DNA of 64,000 bases from Paraphysomonas bandaiensis (taxonomy: Eukaryota; Chrysophyceae): NCBI GenBank assembly GCA_965644295.1, contig CBFFRP010000399.1, positions 62,001 through 126,000 on the forward strand, read 5' to 3'. Below are positions 32,801-47,800 of the stretch, piece after piece; the first letter of the stretch is position 1, and each line of letters begins with the position of its first letter. The position numbers and the translations under genes are program-made. The notes beneath the pieces are model-generated. The model did not search any database, was not told the origin of the DNA, and saw nothing but the letters and a program-made list of their open reading frames with translations.

Positions 32801-35800
32801 TCGCAGATTAGGTTGTCAACAACGATTTTCATTGCGGTTTTCCCAAAAGAATAACCAGAGAGCGTGATGTACTGTTTATCCGTACACACCCGATCGGCAC
32901 TGGGATTTGTATCAAGTCTCGAAATATAATTTTGTAGACTCTCCCATTGATTACATGCATCTGTGTCCCCAATGGTAGGAGTTAGTTCCACTGCCAGAGG
33001 GGGGTCATAGTCAAAATAAACAGTGTTGGATGTCTGATCTTCCACCGTTATTGTTATCGGCACATCTACTCCCTGTCCTGCAGGGACAAACAACTCGCAG
33101 GTCGTGTGCGTGGTATTCAGATCATCGTCACTAATGACAGTGTTGCCAAAGGTAACGTATCTATACGCAATCGGCGAGCCAAAATCACTTCCACTTAGCA
33201 CAATCTGAATCTTCTCATTTTCTTTTGTTAGGCCACTAGTTGGAGCATGATCAATGCTGATAGAGGTGATGGTGGGTGCGAAGTAGTCTATCCCGATAAC
33301 GGTATCGACCTGATCCCCAGCTGTTACAACAAGCGATCTGTTCTTGCCACCTGCTGCTTCAGATGTAGTTATCACAATTGTTGTGTGGTTCCAAGCAGTG
33401 AGTTCTTCTCTCGCGCCGTCAAGCTCAACATAACCAGTATAGATATTACTATCCACGCCCTGAAGTATTACTTCTGTGTCTGATGAACTCTGCAACAGGC
33501 GATTCTGATACTCGTCGTCACTCTGACGTGACAGTCCTGCAGAGTTCAACAAGAAAATGTGCCTGTCAAATTTCTTGCCACGGGACAAGGAAGAGTATTC
33601 GACGTCTGATGCATAAGAGGACGTTGTAGAAGTGAAAGATGTTGCTCTACCGAAATTCAATCCAGAAAGAACCAAGTTTTCATTACCCTCGGTGTGTAAC
33701 ATCATTTTGGAAACGACTGCAACGTCAGGGGGGTAATAGTGAACAAGAAAGGGGCTCCCATTACTTGTTACAGTAACAGGTTCGTGGTTTGCAACCTGAA
33801 CAGACAACTGAAGGTTTCGACCAACCCCCTCACCCAAAGCCACAGTGATATTGAATGGCGAGTGCGCGTCGGTGTCCTCCACGAGGACTGTGTCGGCAAC
33901 TTTGACTACGACGCCTCCTGGAAGCCCAAAGTTGCTACCATAGAAGACAAGAGATTCGATTCCTGTAGTCATGGAATATACAGGGAAGCTAGAACCCGAC
34001 AAACGGCGAGACTGAGAGGGCACGGTAAATGAGTCTATAACGGGAGGATCGAACGACACACAAGCGTCGCAATCATCCCCAACAATATAATCAGACATTA
34101 ACTTCGACCCTTCTCCACCCTTCCGAACAATGATCGCAACATTTTTGCCTTGTCCAGGGGGAATAGTACACGACAACGTACTCTCATCGTCATCATTCGT
34201 CGCACTTACAACAACGAGGTCTAGACACTTAACATAGTCCATGTAGCCCTCTAGATAAAGCAGAACGTCTACGCCATCAGGGCGAGCCCCAACCGTAGTC
34301 AGTGATCCAAAATACATACCAGTGACTGTCACCTCGAATCCGCCCGTCGTGGGATACTTCTCTCCCTCAGGAAACGGGGATGTGATATCAAGAGGGGTAT
34401 AGATCACAGGGCTCTTCTCTTTAAACAGAAATTTTTCGCTCCGCTGATATAACCCAGTTGTTAGATCAAATGTCGCAACCACGACGGTTCCATTCGTTCC
34501 TGCAGTCAGGCAGTTGATATTGTTGTGGCTCCAGAAGTTACCCAGATCGGTATTTATACCACAGATTTTGACTTGAGTCGAATCCCCCTCAAAGTTACTC
34601 AGGTCGAAGTTTGCATAAATATCAGAGAGTACATAATCGATGTAGTCGTACGTACAGTTGTAAGGAAAGATCCATACTGTATTCACAAATTCGTAATAGT
34701 CAAAGTATGTTACAGATGTATCAGCCCCAAATGATCCACCATCCTCACTTGGTACAGATGATCTAACAACACCGTACAGAGTCAAATTGGAAAATCCACT
34801 GACATAACTATCCGTGAATATCAGACGATCCACTTGAGGAGCACGATACGAGAAGTTAAACGGCAGTGAGTATTGCTGGCAATCGTCATCACACCAAGAC
34901 GAATAATGACCAACCATAATTGTTTTTCCGATGCCTTGCCCCGTAGGAACGATGAACTCCATCTCCTCGTGGCTCAAATAAGTGAGTGGATAGCTGGAGT
35001 ATGAAGTGCCCCAGAATGACAACACAGCACCTGACGATGGACCAAAGTTCGATCCAAATATTTTGATTGTATACCCACCTTGCGAAGTGCCATTGAGCGG
35101 AGAAACAAATGAAATAACAGGACGCTTATAACTAAGTAAATAGTTGCTACCACTGGCGTCACTTGTTTTTTGCCCTGCTACTCGAATGGTTACAAAATGA
35201 TCTTTGCCAAATCCTGCAGGAACGAGGCATCGGAATGACTTGTGTGGAACCAAAAAATCGCAGTTATACTTTTTCGACTGCGGGTCGTATAGAAGGTACT
35301 CTCCACCAGTGGGACCAAATGACACTCTCTCGACAAAGGATAAATCCGGTCCAAAGTTATCTCCGATGATATCGATATACTGACCTCCTCTTGTGTCAAG
35401 ACCATCGGATATGTTGAATCCTACACCAGATACACTAGTCAAACTCGGCGGGGCGTAAGATGTTGTCGGTACAGTGTTAGTTTGGTTGTCGACCATGATG
35501 TTCCATTTCAACTCAGCACCAACACCAACTGATGTCAAACATACAAGGGTGATATGCGCCTCAACAACGGTGCAGTTTTGATATTCCCAGACGTAGGTAG
35601 CATCAGAGTCGCCAACGTAACGAGCAGTTGCTAATATCGGAGCATTATATGCACCCTCGTCATACGTAGGGCCGAAATTTCTCCCTTGGATCTCAACATA
35701 CTGGTTTCCTTCTGTAGAAAAGGAATAAACATCTTGCGGTATAGATGATGCAGAAGAACCATTATAAACTGCAAAGTCCACTAGAATGGGTTGGGCGTAG

Positions 35801-38800
35801 CTTGATGACGCACCGTACTCATTGGAATATTGACCACCCACTTGCAGCTGCCAACTGTGATTCCGACCAGTACCAGTGCCGACGATACATGTTATCTCTT
35901 CGTGTGCAGATGTAACAGAGCAACTACCTGAACGGGTATTAAATAGCATCCCTGTCGAAAACTGTAAGTCAGAACCATAGTACGCTTCAACACTTCCGTG
36001 TGGAGCAGTGGTAGAAATCGACGACGACACTGGACCAAACTGATCACCGACAATAATAATGGTATCACCTCCAGCAGTATCAGAGAAAGGCCACTGGTCG
36101 GGATTCATATAGCTGATCACAGGAGATTTGTAACTTGTCGACGATGATGCATAGCCTGATATCTGGCTTCCCACTTCCACACGCCATAAGTGGTTAAAAC
36201 CTGTTCCAGCAACGGGGTAACACGTCAACAAGTCGACTTGCTCGTACCGACACACGCCACTTTCGCGACAGTACCAATACCCAGTAGCGTCAGGGCCAGA
36301 CAATGAAACGGAAACGGTGCATGACGAAGAGTAGTATCCGTCAACATACTGATCGCTTGAGTTTACAGCACCGTACTTCGTTTTTCCAGCCCCGTAAGAG
36401 CTATACGCTGAATTGGTGCCAGAAAAGAGAGTACGTAAATACACCACATCTGGGGTGGACGAAGTGTACCCTCGAGTATCCAGTTGAAGAGATGGGTCAC
36501 TACCGTTCAGAGATAGGACAACTGGTTTGTGGTAATTCACCAAGAACGAAGTGTTAAGCATTTCATCACTTAGCTGTCCCGCAACGACGTATCGAGCACG
36601 ATAACCATTTCCAACACCGTCAGGAGTAATGCAATGGACAGAATCGGTGGTATTAAATGCACAGTCTGTTGCAAGAAGGGCGTAACCTCCTGATACGAAA
36701 GTTTCACTGGTGCCACCAGAGGAAGAGGTCTCATTAACAACTGTGGTAGAAACTTCAAAATTAGAATAGTACATCCTTGGCTTGCCAGAGACATAAGTAC
36801 GCCAGACAGTGTCAGAGCTACAAGATTTCACAAGCGAAGAAGATGCTGAGGTCGTTGATACTACCAGAGCCGCTGCAGGTACAAAAATGTCATCTATATT
36901 TTTCTCATAGTCCATAAACCGGCCGAGCTCATTCACATTGCTCCAGTCGCTATCAGACCTCTCAAAAGAGCATGGGCTTTTAGCAACATTAGTTGGATTA
37001 AAATTCGACTTATCCGTGGCCAACTTACTCTGTACAGTAACAGTAATAACACCAGCACTGGGACAAGTGTCGGATATCAGTGTAATAGTATCACCTGGAA
37101 CCGAAACATAAAAAGCTAATGCTGACCTACACTTGTGCATTCCCTCCTCCATAGGATCTTGTAAGTAGAATACAGAGCCATAGGACTGAGTTGTGGAGTA
37201 TCCAGCAAAGTGACGTGTCGATGACCCAACAGCAGAATCCTCTGTTCCAAATTGGCTTCCTTCAAGCCGAATAGTCTCTCCACCTGATGTACGATAATCT
37301 TCACCAACTAGGTCGTTATTTACGACAGCAGACAACAATGGACGATAGTATCTTGTCGTTATACCGCTAATAAAAGTTGAAACATACGAGTGCCCCGAAG
37401 ATGATACCTCCACTTTCCACACATGCGCAATGCCAACTCCAGCAACGGTCTTACAAGTTATCTCAACATTATCACCGGGGGTGACAACACAGTCTGTGGC
37501 AGTGTATTCCTCACCAGTCGGACCATATGTGACCACAACCGGTTCTGGAGAATTCTTAGACCCGAAATCCGATCCATGTATTACCACAATATTCCCACCT
37601 TCTGTCCACAATGGCGCATTCGACCGATTAAATACGTCGCGCTCGGTATTTTCTACGCTTGTGACCAACACATCATTGATATTATTGACATATATCACAA
37701 CAGAGGAAGTAGCATTGTACATTTCTATTGTATTAATTTCAGTGGCGGCAATGACGAGATCATATCGCGCTGTGGATTCGTAATCAACAGTAGCTCCAGA
37801 TGCCACAGCGATTACAAATTGAGCTGGAGACGACGACTGTAAAGTATGAATCTCAAAAATACCATTCTCATTTCCAGAAATAAAGGAGAACGCAAGGTCA
37901 TTACCCTCGACGTCTTCTGCAGTCAAAATCGTAGCGGAGGATATATCTGCAGCCTCAGTTCCTGCTGCACTATTTTCATCGAGATATAGTTCATAATCTG
38001 GCATCGTCGGCGCTTCATTTACATCCTGAACATTTACGGTCACATTGGCCACACGGGTCACACTACCATCGTATACATTCAACTGAATCTTTAACTGCGT
38101 TTCTGTTTCATAATCCAGCGCAGACAAAAGTCCTAGGTAACACAAAGTGTTGGCTCCAACATCCAAACTATCACGACCGTCAAACGTAAATTCCACTGAC
38201 AAGTCGTACTCCACAGTTCCTGAACCATACAATCCTGTGTTGGTTACTGATAGTAGCCATGAACCCTGTCCCGTCAAATTAGATGCTAACACATCAAAGG
38301 CAGTAGCATAGATTCCATGAGACGAAGAATCCCAGCTATCTGGCCACGACGACAGCTCTAGGCTGTTCCCACCAGGGTCAGAAATAGTAATAGCTATATT
38401 CGAAACGAGTGACTCAGCTGAGACTAGAGGGTCATACCCCACGGTCACATAGACAAACTCTAAAGGATTATCAGTGGTAATGTTAACGTCGTCTATGCTC
38501 ACTGTCTCTCCATTATTTAATTGGGCCACAACGCCGCCACTCCAGTTTCCAGAATTCACCTCGTGAGCAGAGAATATATCAGATTCATCCCCGAATGTTG
38601 TACACGTTAATGCATCCATATCTTCGTCTGAAAAAGTCATTGAGGTCTCGCTTCGAAGAGTTCCAACATTCTGGTCCTCAGGGATGGAAAACACATATGA
38701 TCGTACCACCGGGTTGTCGTTCAGATCTTGAACCGACACTGTTACTATCGCGCTGTCCGCCTGTGAATATTTGGCGGTATCAGCTGCAACAACAGAAATT

Positions 38801-41800
38801 GTGTACACGCTTTGTGCCTCAAAATTTAAAGATTGACCGCTCATTAATGAAAGCCATCCATCAGAAGACACCTGAAACACGGCAGATGCTCCTATCGAAT
38901 AAATGATTCCATCGCCATCAGGATCGGTGGCATTCAACCTACAGATTTGATACGGACCAACCCTGTTCTCAGTGGTGTTACATGTGGCGTTGGGGAACAC
39001 AGGAGGGAAATTATTGTCAAGAATTTCTACTTCCACCGTGTCATTCACAATAAATATGCCATCCGTCACACTGAAATTGACAAAGACAAGATCGTCCTCT
39101 GCAAGAGAGGCCGAAGAAGGCGTTTGCCCAACTCGTATTTGACCCATGGAACTATCAATCGTAAATATAGTGGTACGCGTGTAGGCAGGGTTTCCATTCC
39201 CTGGATGAACAACTATCTCAGAGGCTGCGCTGAATGTAAGCACTGTATCTGCGTCTTGATCTGCGTAGTAGTTCGCTAAAGGGCTTCCGACAAGCGCCCC
39301 TGGGGTAGCACCCTCTGAGATGCCAAACTCTAAGATGTCATTACCAGTGTAATAGGGACTCTCGGGAACATCAGAAATGTGAATCACATATGTCGCCTCG
39401 TCATAGCCTGGTCCATTAATCTTAGTTGATCCATCGCTCACTCGGACTGTAAATGCATAGGTATCTGTGGCCTCGAAATCAATGGCAACATCCCCGTCCA
39501 ATGACACTGTCACATCCCCAGTCACGGAATCCAAAGCAAACCGTTTTCCAAATGATACAGATGGATTGACGAGAGACCACGTCAAAGGCTCTCCGTCTTC
39601 ATCAAACGCGGCGATATTACCGACAAATGTCCCGCTTTGGGAATTTTCGTCGATCGTAAAAGAGCAAGACGACGACGTGGTACTGCAGTCCAAAACTGGA
39701 TAGTCATTCACATCGTCTACAGTTACGGACACATGGCCATTCGCCTTCAGACCGAAACTAGATTCCGGATTAGAAGGATCTGCACCATTGTCTTGGACCT
39801 CGAAATACAATATGAAATTTTGATACTCCTCAAAACTTACAGTGTTCGCGATGAGAAGATCTCCAGATAGCATGCCATTGTTGTCCACACTGAATAGGAC
39901 CTCAGCTCCCAACACATCAGCACCAGTGATGGTGAAGGTTAAGTCTTGATTGCTAAGTATATCAGGGTCAGTACCATATACCGTATGTACTATGTCTCCT
40001 ATATTTACATCGCCGTTAACAGTGCTTTCATTCATTCTGAAGGTGGAGTTTATAAATACAGGGGGCTCATTCACATCGCCAATCGTAACATTGACCACAG
40101 CCAAGGTAGAACGAGGGTCAACTGTCCTGTTCTTGGTAAGAATGCCATGGTCAGTTGCCATTACAGTGAGCTGAATGAACTGCACTTCTTCGTAGTCCAG
40201 ATACTCATCAGTGGACTGGTAGATTTCGCCAGTGGAACTGTCAATACCAAATAATTGTGCATACTGCGATGTATTTACAATGGAATACTCTAAAGTATCA
40301 TCTACATCCTCATCAGTGGCGATCACAGGGGTATTCACAAGGAGTGTGTTCATAGAACTTTGTTCATACAAAAACTGAGACAGTGTGGTTGAATCGAACT
40401 GTGGAGGGTCGTTATCATCTTCCACAATCACGAATATAGATTTCTCTACATACAAATTCGGAGGGTCCTGTTCTTCCATCAAATTGTAATCAGTACAGCG
40501 AATATACAGAGAATAGCTTATTTCGGCTTCATAATTCAAGTCACTCGTTCCTACAGTCACATTGCCGGTTATATTATCAACCTTAAAGTCCGTGTTTAAA
40601 ACAACAACACCCTCCTCACTATCCACGTTATCAAAGTTGGGCTCGAATCCAGTTGATGAGATGGACAAAATCTCGTACGAAAGCAAGTCACCATAATCCG
40701 GATCTGTAAATACAAACAGATACTAATGGGACAATTTAAACACGCATATCACCACGTACCTGTGCACCAGTGGTTCAAATTCGGATACAATAAAGTCCCG
40801 ACAGGGGAATTCTCTGTCACATTCATTGCAAGGTAATTTTCCTCCCATACAGGAGGGTCATTTCTGTTTAACACTGTAACTGGTATTATGTATGTCGCAT
40901 TTCCAGCATTCTCGCCATCATCTGTCACCAGAACTGATAAATTGAAGAAACTATACCCCGTTATTCCTTCATAATCAAGCGCATCAGGATTTTTAACATA
41001 AATTTGACCTGAGCATGCTGACACACCGAAGGCGTTGTCCATATTTCCCGCAGGTAACATATAGTAAAGAATGGCCTGTGATATATCTGTGTCCGTAGCA
41101 TTAAGAGGATCACCAACCGCCGTCGTTTCACTGCTCCCTTCTCGGACTTCGCGATTGTACGGTGGCCACAAAATAGGAATATCATTCATATTCAGAACAG
41201 AGATAAATAGGGTGCCAACCTCAGATAAAACGCCATCGCTGACAGCAATTTGTAAGCTGAAATTCTGGTGCAGCTCATAGTCAATAGCGAGTGGGTTATT
41301 TATCATTACTTGGCCGTTTTCATCGATTTTAAATGCATCGTCGACATTCCCTCGTATAATTGTGAACTCTGTAATTTCGGTGCCATCAACGTCAGAGGCA
41401 GTCACAGTGGTGACAATGTAGCCTTCACCATACGTATCCTCTACGATGCTTGCATCGTTAGTAACCATATCAGGAATTTCGTTGTTATTTAATACCGAAA
41501 TGCTCATCATCGAGGTATCAACCTGATCCATTCCACTAGCCCTGGAGCCCATGTAGAATAGAGCCTTTACCGTCGTCTCCTGGCTGCCAATAAGAGTGCT
41601 ACCATTGCCCCATCCGTCGCCAACACTGACCGACTGTCCATACGCATGCCACATGTTGTTCAGACTCTGTGCAGGGGCCCAGAGCCGTATGTTTTCAGCA
41701 TCATACGCAAATATTACACCACCATAAAGGCGAGGTCTCACGTCCGTTCCAGCCGATGCAGATATACCGGTGGCGTAATAATTGTATGGGAGAACATTAG

Positions 41801-44800
41801 CTTTTGTCACAAGAACAACTTTGTCAATATCGCTCCCTACGTCATGTTCCTTCTCGGCATAAGCAACACCATTGCTGGTTAGCTGGATACCTTCTGTTAC
41901 AAAATCGGCTTTGTTGTATTCGTAGGTCCAAATACGGATACGAACATCAACATCATGGGAGCGCTGCGTATATGATCCTCCACCAAATCCGTTGGGAATA
42001 AAAACTGCATACCCATCCTTATGAGTGCAAGGGTAGCCGCCAAGAGTGCTACAGTTTCTGCACTCGTTCTGTCCCGTTGTTTTGGAAAATCCATTGTAGC
42101 CGTCAGCACAATTATCTTGACTCGAATCTGTGTTATTTGGAAGATAGATTCGGACATAAGAGTCAGTGTACCCAAAAACAACGCCACCATAAGATCCACC
42201 ATCATCGTCCGATTGTGATGCACCTACCGCCTCAAAAACATACCCGTCGTTCACACCACCACGTACCCTGTAGTATACCTTAACCAGTGCATACTCCAAA
42301 CTCCCAAGATTATGAGGAAAGTCGCGTTGAATCATTGATGGGTTAGAGCTTTGTGACTGCATATGTGTCCAACCCGTATCATATTGAGGAACTGAGCCGC
42401 GTGAGACGCGGACCCGAACTTCAGCTTTCTTTGAAGACTGCAAGTTACTGTGGCCCCAGCCACCGTTAACATTGACAATGTACCCGTTTACTCCACTGGG
42501 AGCCCATAGTCTCACATTGTTCTCGTTGTATCCGAAAAGCAGCCCACCATATGTTTCCGGGTAGTCAGTTGTTCCGTATGTCACATTACCTATTTCGCTT
42601 CCGTCCACCATAGCGCACCCAGTTCCTTCGAACACAAACCTATTGAACAAAAATTAAGTCGAAATGAAACCCCAATAAATGGATGCACTCACCCAGCATT
42701 GTCCCCAGACAATACTCTAACATTAACACGAACATTCCATGGAAATTCACCCATATGGTGTGCCACTTCCATGAAATTATCTATGTCGCTCATATCGAAC
42801 CAACCAGAATCGAACTGCATCAGCCTAGCAAATATTCTCACATGGTATGAACGTAACAGCTCGTAATCCATCCTCATGTAATGGGCCGAAATAGCGCCTG
42901 TGCGGTTGTTGATGCTGTACATTATTTTCGAGTCCATGACAGGAAGGATGGAATTTTCATAGGCATTATAAAAGTAGTTCGGTGTTCGACTGAGCTCGTA
43001 GTAACTTCGCATGTAGGTTGTAGTGAACTTATCGTACTTCTCTTTATCCATAGCAGAAGGAAAGTAATTTATTCGTAACTCTGAAATGCGGAAATAATAA
43101 CCGCTGTTTTCTAGTAACCTGAGTTTCAGATATCTACATTTCCACCCTTTTGCGTCAATTCCAGTTATCCATACACTATCCGTGGTTTTGTCTATATCCT
43201 TCTGTACACCATAGCTCTGGTATTGCATGTCCTCTCCAGCACAGAGCAGCTCGTACGACTCAAGGATATAAGATATCGTTTGCACTCGAAGCGAATCGAC
43301 GAAGTATTCCGCTTGCATGTCCATTGTTATCGAGTAGTTCTTATTATCAACGATATTCTCTGATCTGTAGTCTGTACTGTAGGAGCCATCCATCGCTCGT
43401 TGACAATAACTAGAGCTCCTAGCATTCTCACAACTTATCACAACATCTTCCCAGTCAAAAGGTTCAGAGCTTCTCGCCCTATACCACGCGCCGTAAGTGT
43501 AATAGGGGCAGTATTGTCCATAATCACCACGACAACGTGAGTGCCATGTGTATTGCAGGTTGTAACAGTAGTACTCTGACGCCTCCCCAGTATCTGATAC
43601 GGGGTATGTCCTGCTACTCACAGTATATGCGTTCCCATAGTCATCACCGCAGTAGCAGTAGTAACGATACATTCGGGCATACACAAAACCATTGTCGTGA
43701 CAGGCTAGTGAACAGGCACCGGGGGTCATTGTATAATACGGTGCGTATCCTACAGACACAAGATTACTTTCCGAGCCCATTACATAGCAGCCTATATAGC
43801 CCGTGGAAGAGGAGTCAGACAGATAAGTGGTCATGTTAAGTACGTTTAATTCATCAGTTAACTTTGCTTTTGAATGAAAGTTCTCTCCAACTGACGTGTT
43901 TCGTGCATGACAACCGATATATGAAGTGGCTTCCGCGCTCTTATCATCTGAACTGAGAACAACAGAGAATGGCATTTTCCCGGTTCCAACACCAGCGAAA
44001 CCAATGCCTGCTAGACTTAGACTCTCTGACGAGTTCGGTGTGGCGGTAAGACTGGTCATACCCAGAATTCCCAAGCTCGTTGAACAGGCGTCAGAGTTGC
44101 TGCAATCAATAGGCCCTGAGTGGGCTACCATCACCAGAGTCCCATATGACAATGCATTCACAAAATGAGAGAAAGCACTATCGTTGAAGTGTTGTACAGA
44201 TGACATAACGTTGTGAGTAGCAGGGTCGATTTGAACAACATTCCACTCCCCTGTGGTTCTCGATCCAGCAATCAGAGATGAAGATTCACCAACCTTGAAC
44301 TCAACGCCAGCAGGTGAGGCTATTGCGCGTAATTCTGGACAATCAGTATCCTGGGGGTTTACGAGTGGAACACCTACTTTTACGTCATCAATAAACACTT
44401 CCACGTCCCTTTTATTGCCGTAATAGTCCCCGTAGACTCCAAATTGTAAGTAAAACATCCCCGGTCTGTATCCTTCCTCGTCACCATATTTGAAAGCAAA
44501 TTTATCGCCTATCTCGACCCTTTCCCTCAGCCACTGGCCTTGGGATGGATAGTGGCGCTCGTCACAGAAGCTTGTAGATTGCCACGTGTACTGATTCGGT
44601 TCGTAGTTCGAGTCATAACATATCCTACAAACAGGCACACTAACAACGGTTGTATATATTGGCTCTTCAGTCTCACCTATAAAACTTTACAGCAGCACAA
44701 TCGGAGCTTAAATCTGCATCATCGATAGAAGCCACAGGACACGCCTGCAGATTGTACTTGAATACATCTGTCGCCGCGCCCCGGTCTGCACGGATCAACG

Positions 44801-47800
44801 TCAGGTAAAACCCGCTGTAGTAATACGGTGCACGGTAGTAATTGAACGAGAACTCCGCGAATGCATTCGATGCCACAACATCGTTCATCGGAAACAATAG
44901 ATGGGAATACGAGGACCCAGACTTAGCTGAATAGGATGGAACAGGGTTGTTGCGCAGGGATATGCCTTGACTTCCATTGAAACTTCCATACTGTTCTCCA
45001 ATTGTTAGGATACCTGCACCTTCAGTTTGGAATATGAAATCGGCTACATAAACAAAATACGTCAGGAAAATATTGTCTGAGCACTTCTCCTACATGATAA
45101 TCCAACTTCCATGTCAAGATAAGTGAAGCCTAGGGCTTTGGAGGTCGCACTGGTCAACGAGTTCGTGAACTAAAGGATATTGATAAGTATGCACACTACG
45201 ATACAGAAATACGGGCACCTTAACATCAAGTGTGGACCGATTGTGATAAAAATAAATGTCCATGGTTGTGAGATCGTCGGTTGACGACCCACCGCAGTAG
45301 TTCACAGAACATCTATTCGCTCCGTAATTCTTTCTGTACATTCACGGAGCTCAAGAAAAGAAACCATAGTATGACAACCTCTACCTTGGAAGACATGCTT
45401 CACTCTTTACCACCGGCACTGATGTGGAGTACTTATAAATCTCCATTCGAAGTTCATCATCTGCATACATGTACACCCAGTCACGGTACCAACTGTCAAC
45501 AAGTACCAGTTGAACAGTGATGCGAACATAGTTATGCGAAGGCAAGTCAGAGAAGGAAGAAGTAAGCTCACAGCCTGCTCCGCACATGCCTAATCGTTTG
45601 ACAGTAATTATAATGCACCATGTATAGCGGGCGCAACTTACGTAAACCTCCAATCATAGTCCCGAAAGTGGAATCGCAGCAGTATTGGTTCTCCTCTGAA
45701 CAAGTGGCTGAATCAAGGCTGCTCGAGCCAAGAGACATATCGTACAAAGACGTCCCCAAGTATGTTCCAAGCATATCCCAATCAGCCCATCCCTATCGTC
45801 AAAGTGAATGAATAGCATTGAAAAAGGGCAACCAACTCACTTCTTCGACACTGAAAGACCATTGTCCAGTTACGTCAGAGAATATCGCCTCCGCAGTATC
45901 GCCTTCAGCTGCACCGTGAAACGCCGTAATATGAAGTTAACAAAGCCATTTAAAAATTTTATCCTCTCACCGTAGCCCTCAAAATCCACGTTGATCACAT
46001 AGGTGCCAAGGACACATTTGTCCGGCTGAATGGATGTAGAGTTGCCTCCCATACATACATACCCATCCTCTCTAGTGCATAAATGAGATGCAAAACAGAT
46101 GACAGGAGCAGAATATGACAATACCTATTGCATTCGCTATCACACCCATCTCCATTATCTCTGTTACCGTCATCACATTCCTCCCACTCGTCCCGCTCGC
46201 CATCCCCACACCCTAAATAGATGAAAAAGTCAATACTACAAAATACCATCAACACCAATGCGGGCCCCCTACCCTTACGAAAACCGATCCACTCATTCCG
46301 CAAACTCAATAAATCATCCTTAGTGAGCTCCTCGAAGTAAAATCTGAAGTCGCTCACTTCTGCCACAATTCCAGCGTATTGTCTGCCAAGTTGGAAAAGT
46401 TCCTGGGCATCTGAGAGTTTGCGGTCGCCGCGGTAGAAGGGCCATGCCGCAACAGGAAAACCATTAACCCACAAGCACCGCCGGTTCATATCCGTGGTAA
46501 ATGCTACAGACAAATAAATACGTTGTCAATATAGATGTGCCCATGCCAACCATGCATGTACCCACCTAACTGCATCCACTTTCCAGTGATCAGTGTACTC
46601 ATGTATGGTCCAATATATTCGTACGTGGAGTAAGTAGTTGCCTGGTAGTGGTACCAGTGCTGCCCATCGTACCAAGCATCATAGCTACGGTAGGGATTCT
46701 CCGGCCTTATGAACATTGCACTCAAGTAACGACTCGTCCCCACTCGAAACACTTGGTTTGTGATATATTGCGTTTCTCGCTTTAACCGAAACATCATAAC
46801 GAAAGTATTTTTCGGGATCAGGCTATTTATTAGTTAGACATACAGAGACAAGCACGAGCTTTAAACTTACGTGCTCTGCAGTGTCGAATTGAACGCCGTG
46901 AACTGCACCGGATACTTGGAGTTCCCATTAACCTTCGCAGGCGAGAATGTGGAGTCCCGTTTGCCAGCTAAACAGAAGTTTTAGACGACGCAACTCTATG
47001 CAAAGTAAGTAGACAAGTACCTTTAATAGTAGACCCAAAGACCTCTACTTTAGCAGGACGAAAAAGGTAACTGGAGTAATACTCTACCCTTCCACTGCCC
47101 ACATTGTCTGTCCATTGTCTTGAGTAACCATAAGTGAGTCCGATTCCTTCAGCTGCACGCATTCCGCCAACTGACAGAATCGGTTGACATAAAACCATAC
47201 ACCGCCAAACATAATAATTACCTGGTTGGTAGTAATTAAGAGTCACACCAATTCGAGCTCGAGCGATTTGCTGACGAAACAAATTACCGACAACACCAAC
47301 ACCGACACCAAACACCGAGAACACACCTGATAGCGGTCCCAAGCCCGGTCATAGTTTCCGTAATTTAGCCCAAAGTTCGAACAGTAATATCTAAGCTACT
47401 ATTAAAACAAGAACTAATAAAACAATGCGTACTTGTCGTAATAGCTAGATCCTTGAAAGCTGAAGTAATTTGCATCCGTGTTTTTCTGTTTGCATATTGG
47501 TGTAACGTGAGGTATATATACACAAAACATGCCTCACCCATTCTTTCATTCGATCGTCACTCAGCTCCAGACCGCCATCAGCCGTTACGAGATCCATAAG
47601 GGTGTAGTATCCTGCATGTGTCGACGGAAGAGAAAAAGTGAGTACGCAAGAACTTCCGCAAGACTGATCAAGAGTTCCATCCATTGTGATTCTCAGTTGA
47701 TCAACATACACTGTAGAATACGCCTCCAGAAGTGCATTTTCAGTATCAATTTTATCTGTATTGAAGGGTGTAGAATTAAACCATACATCAGAGTAATAAT

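Noticed and set aside
36303-39870. Numerous 60-140 codon plus-strand frames opposite the receptor exon
   Set aside because: Shadows of the 9.1-kb minus-strand coding exon with no own features.
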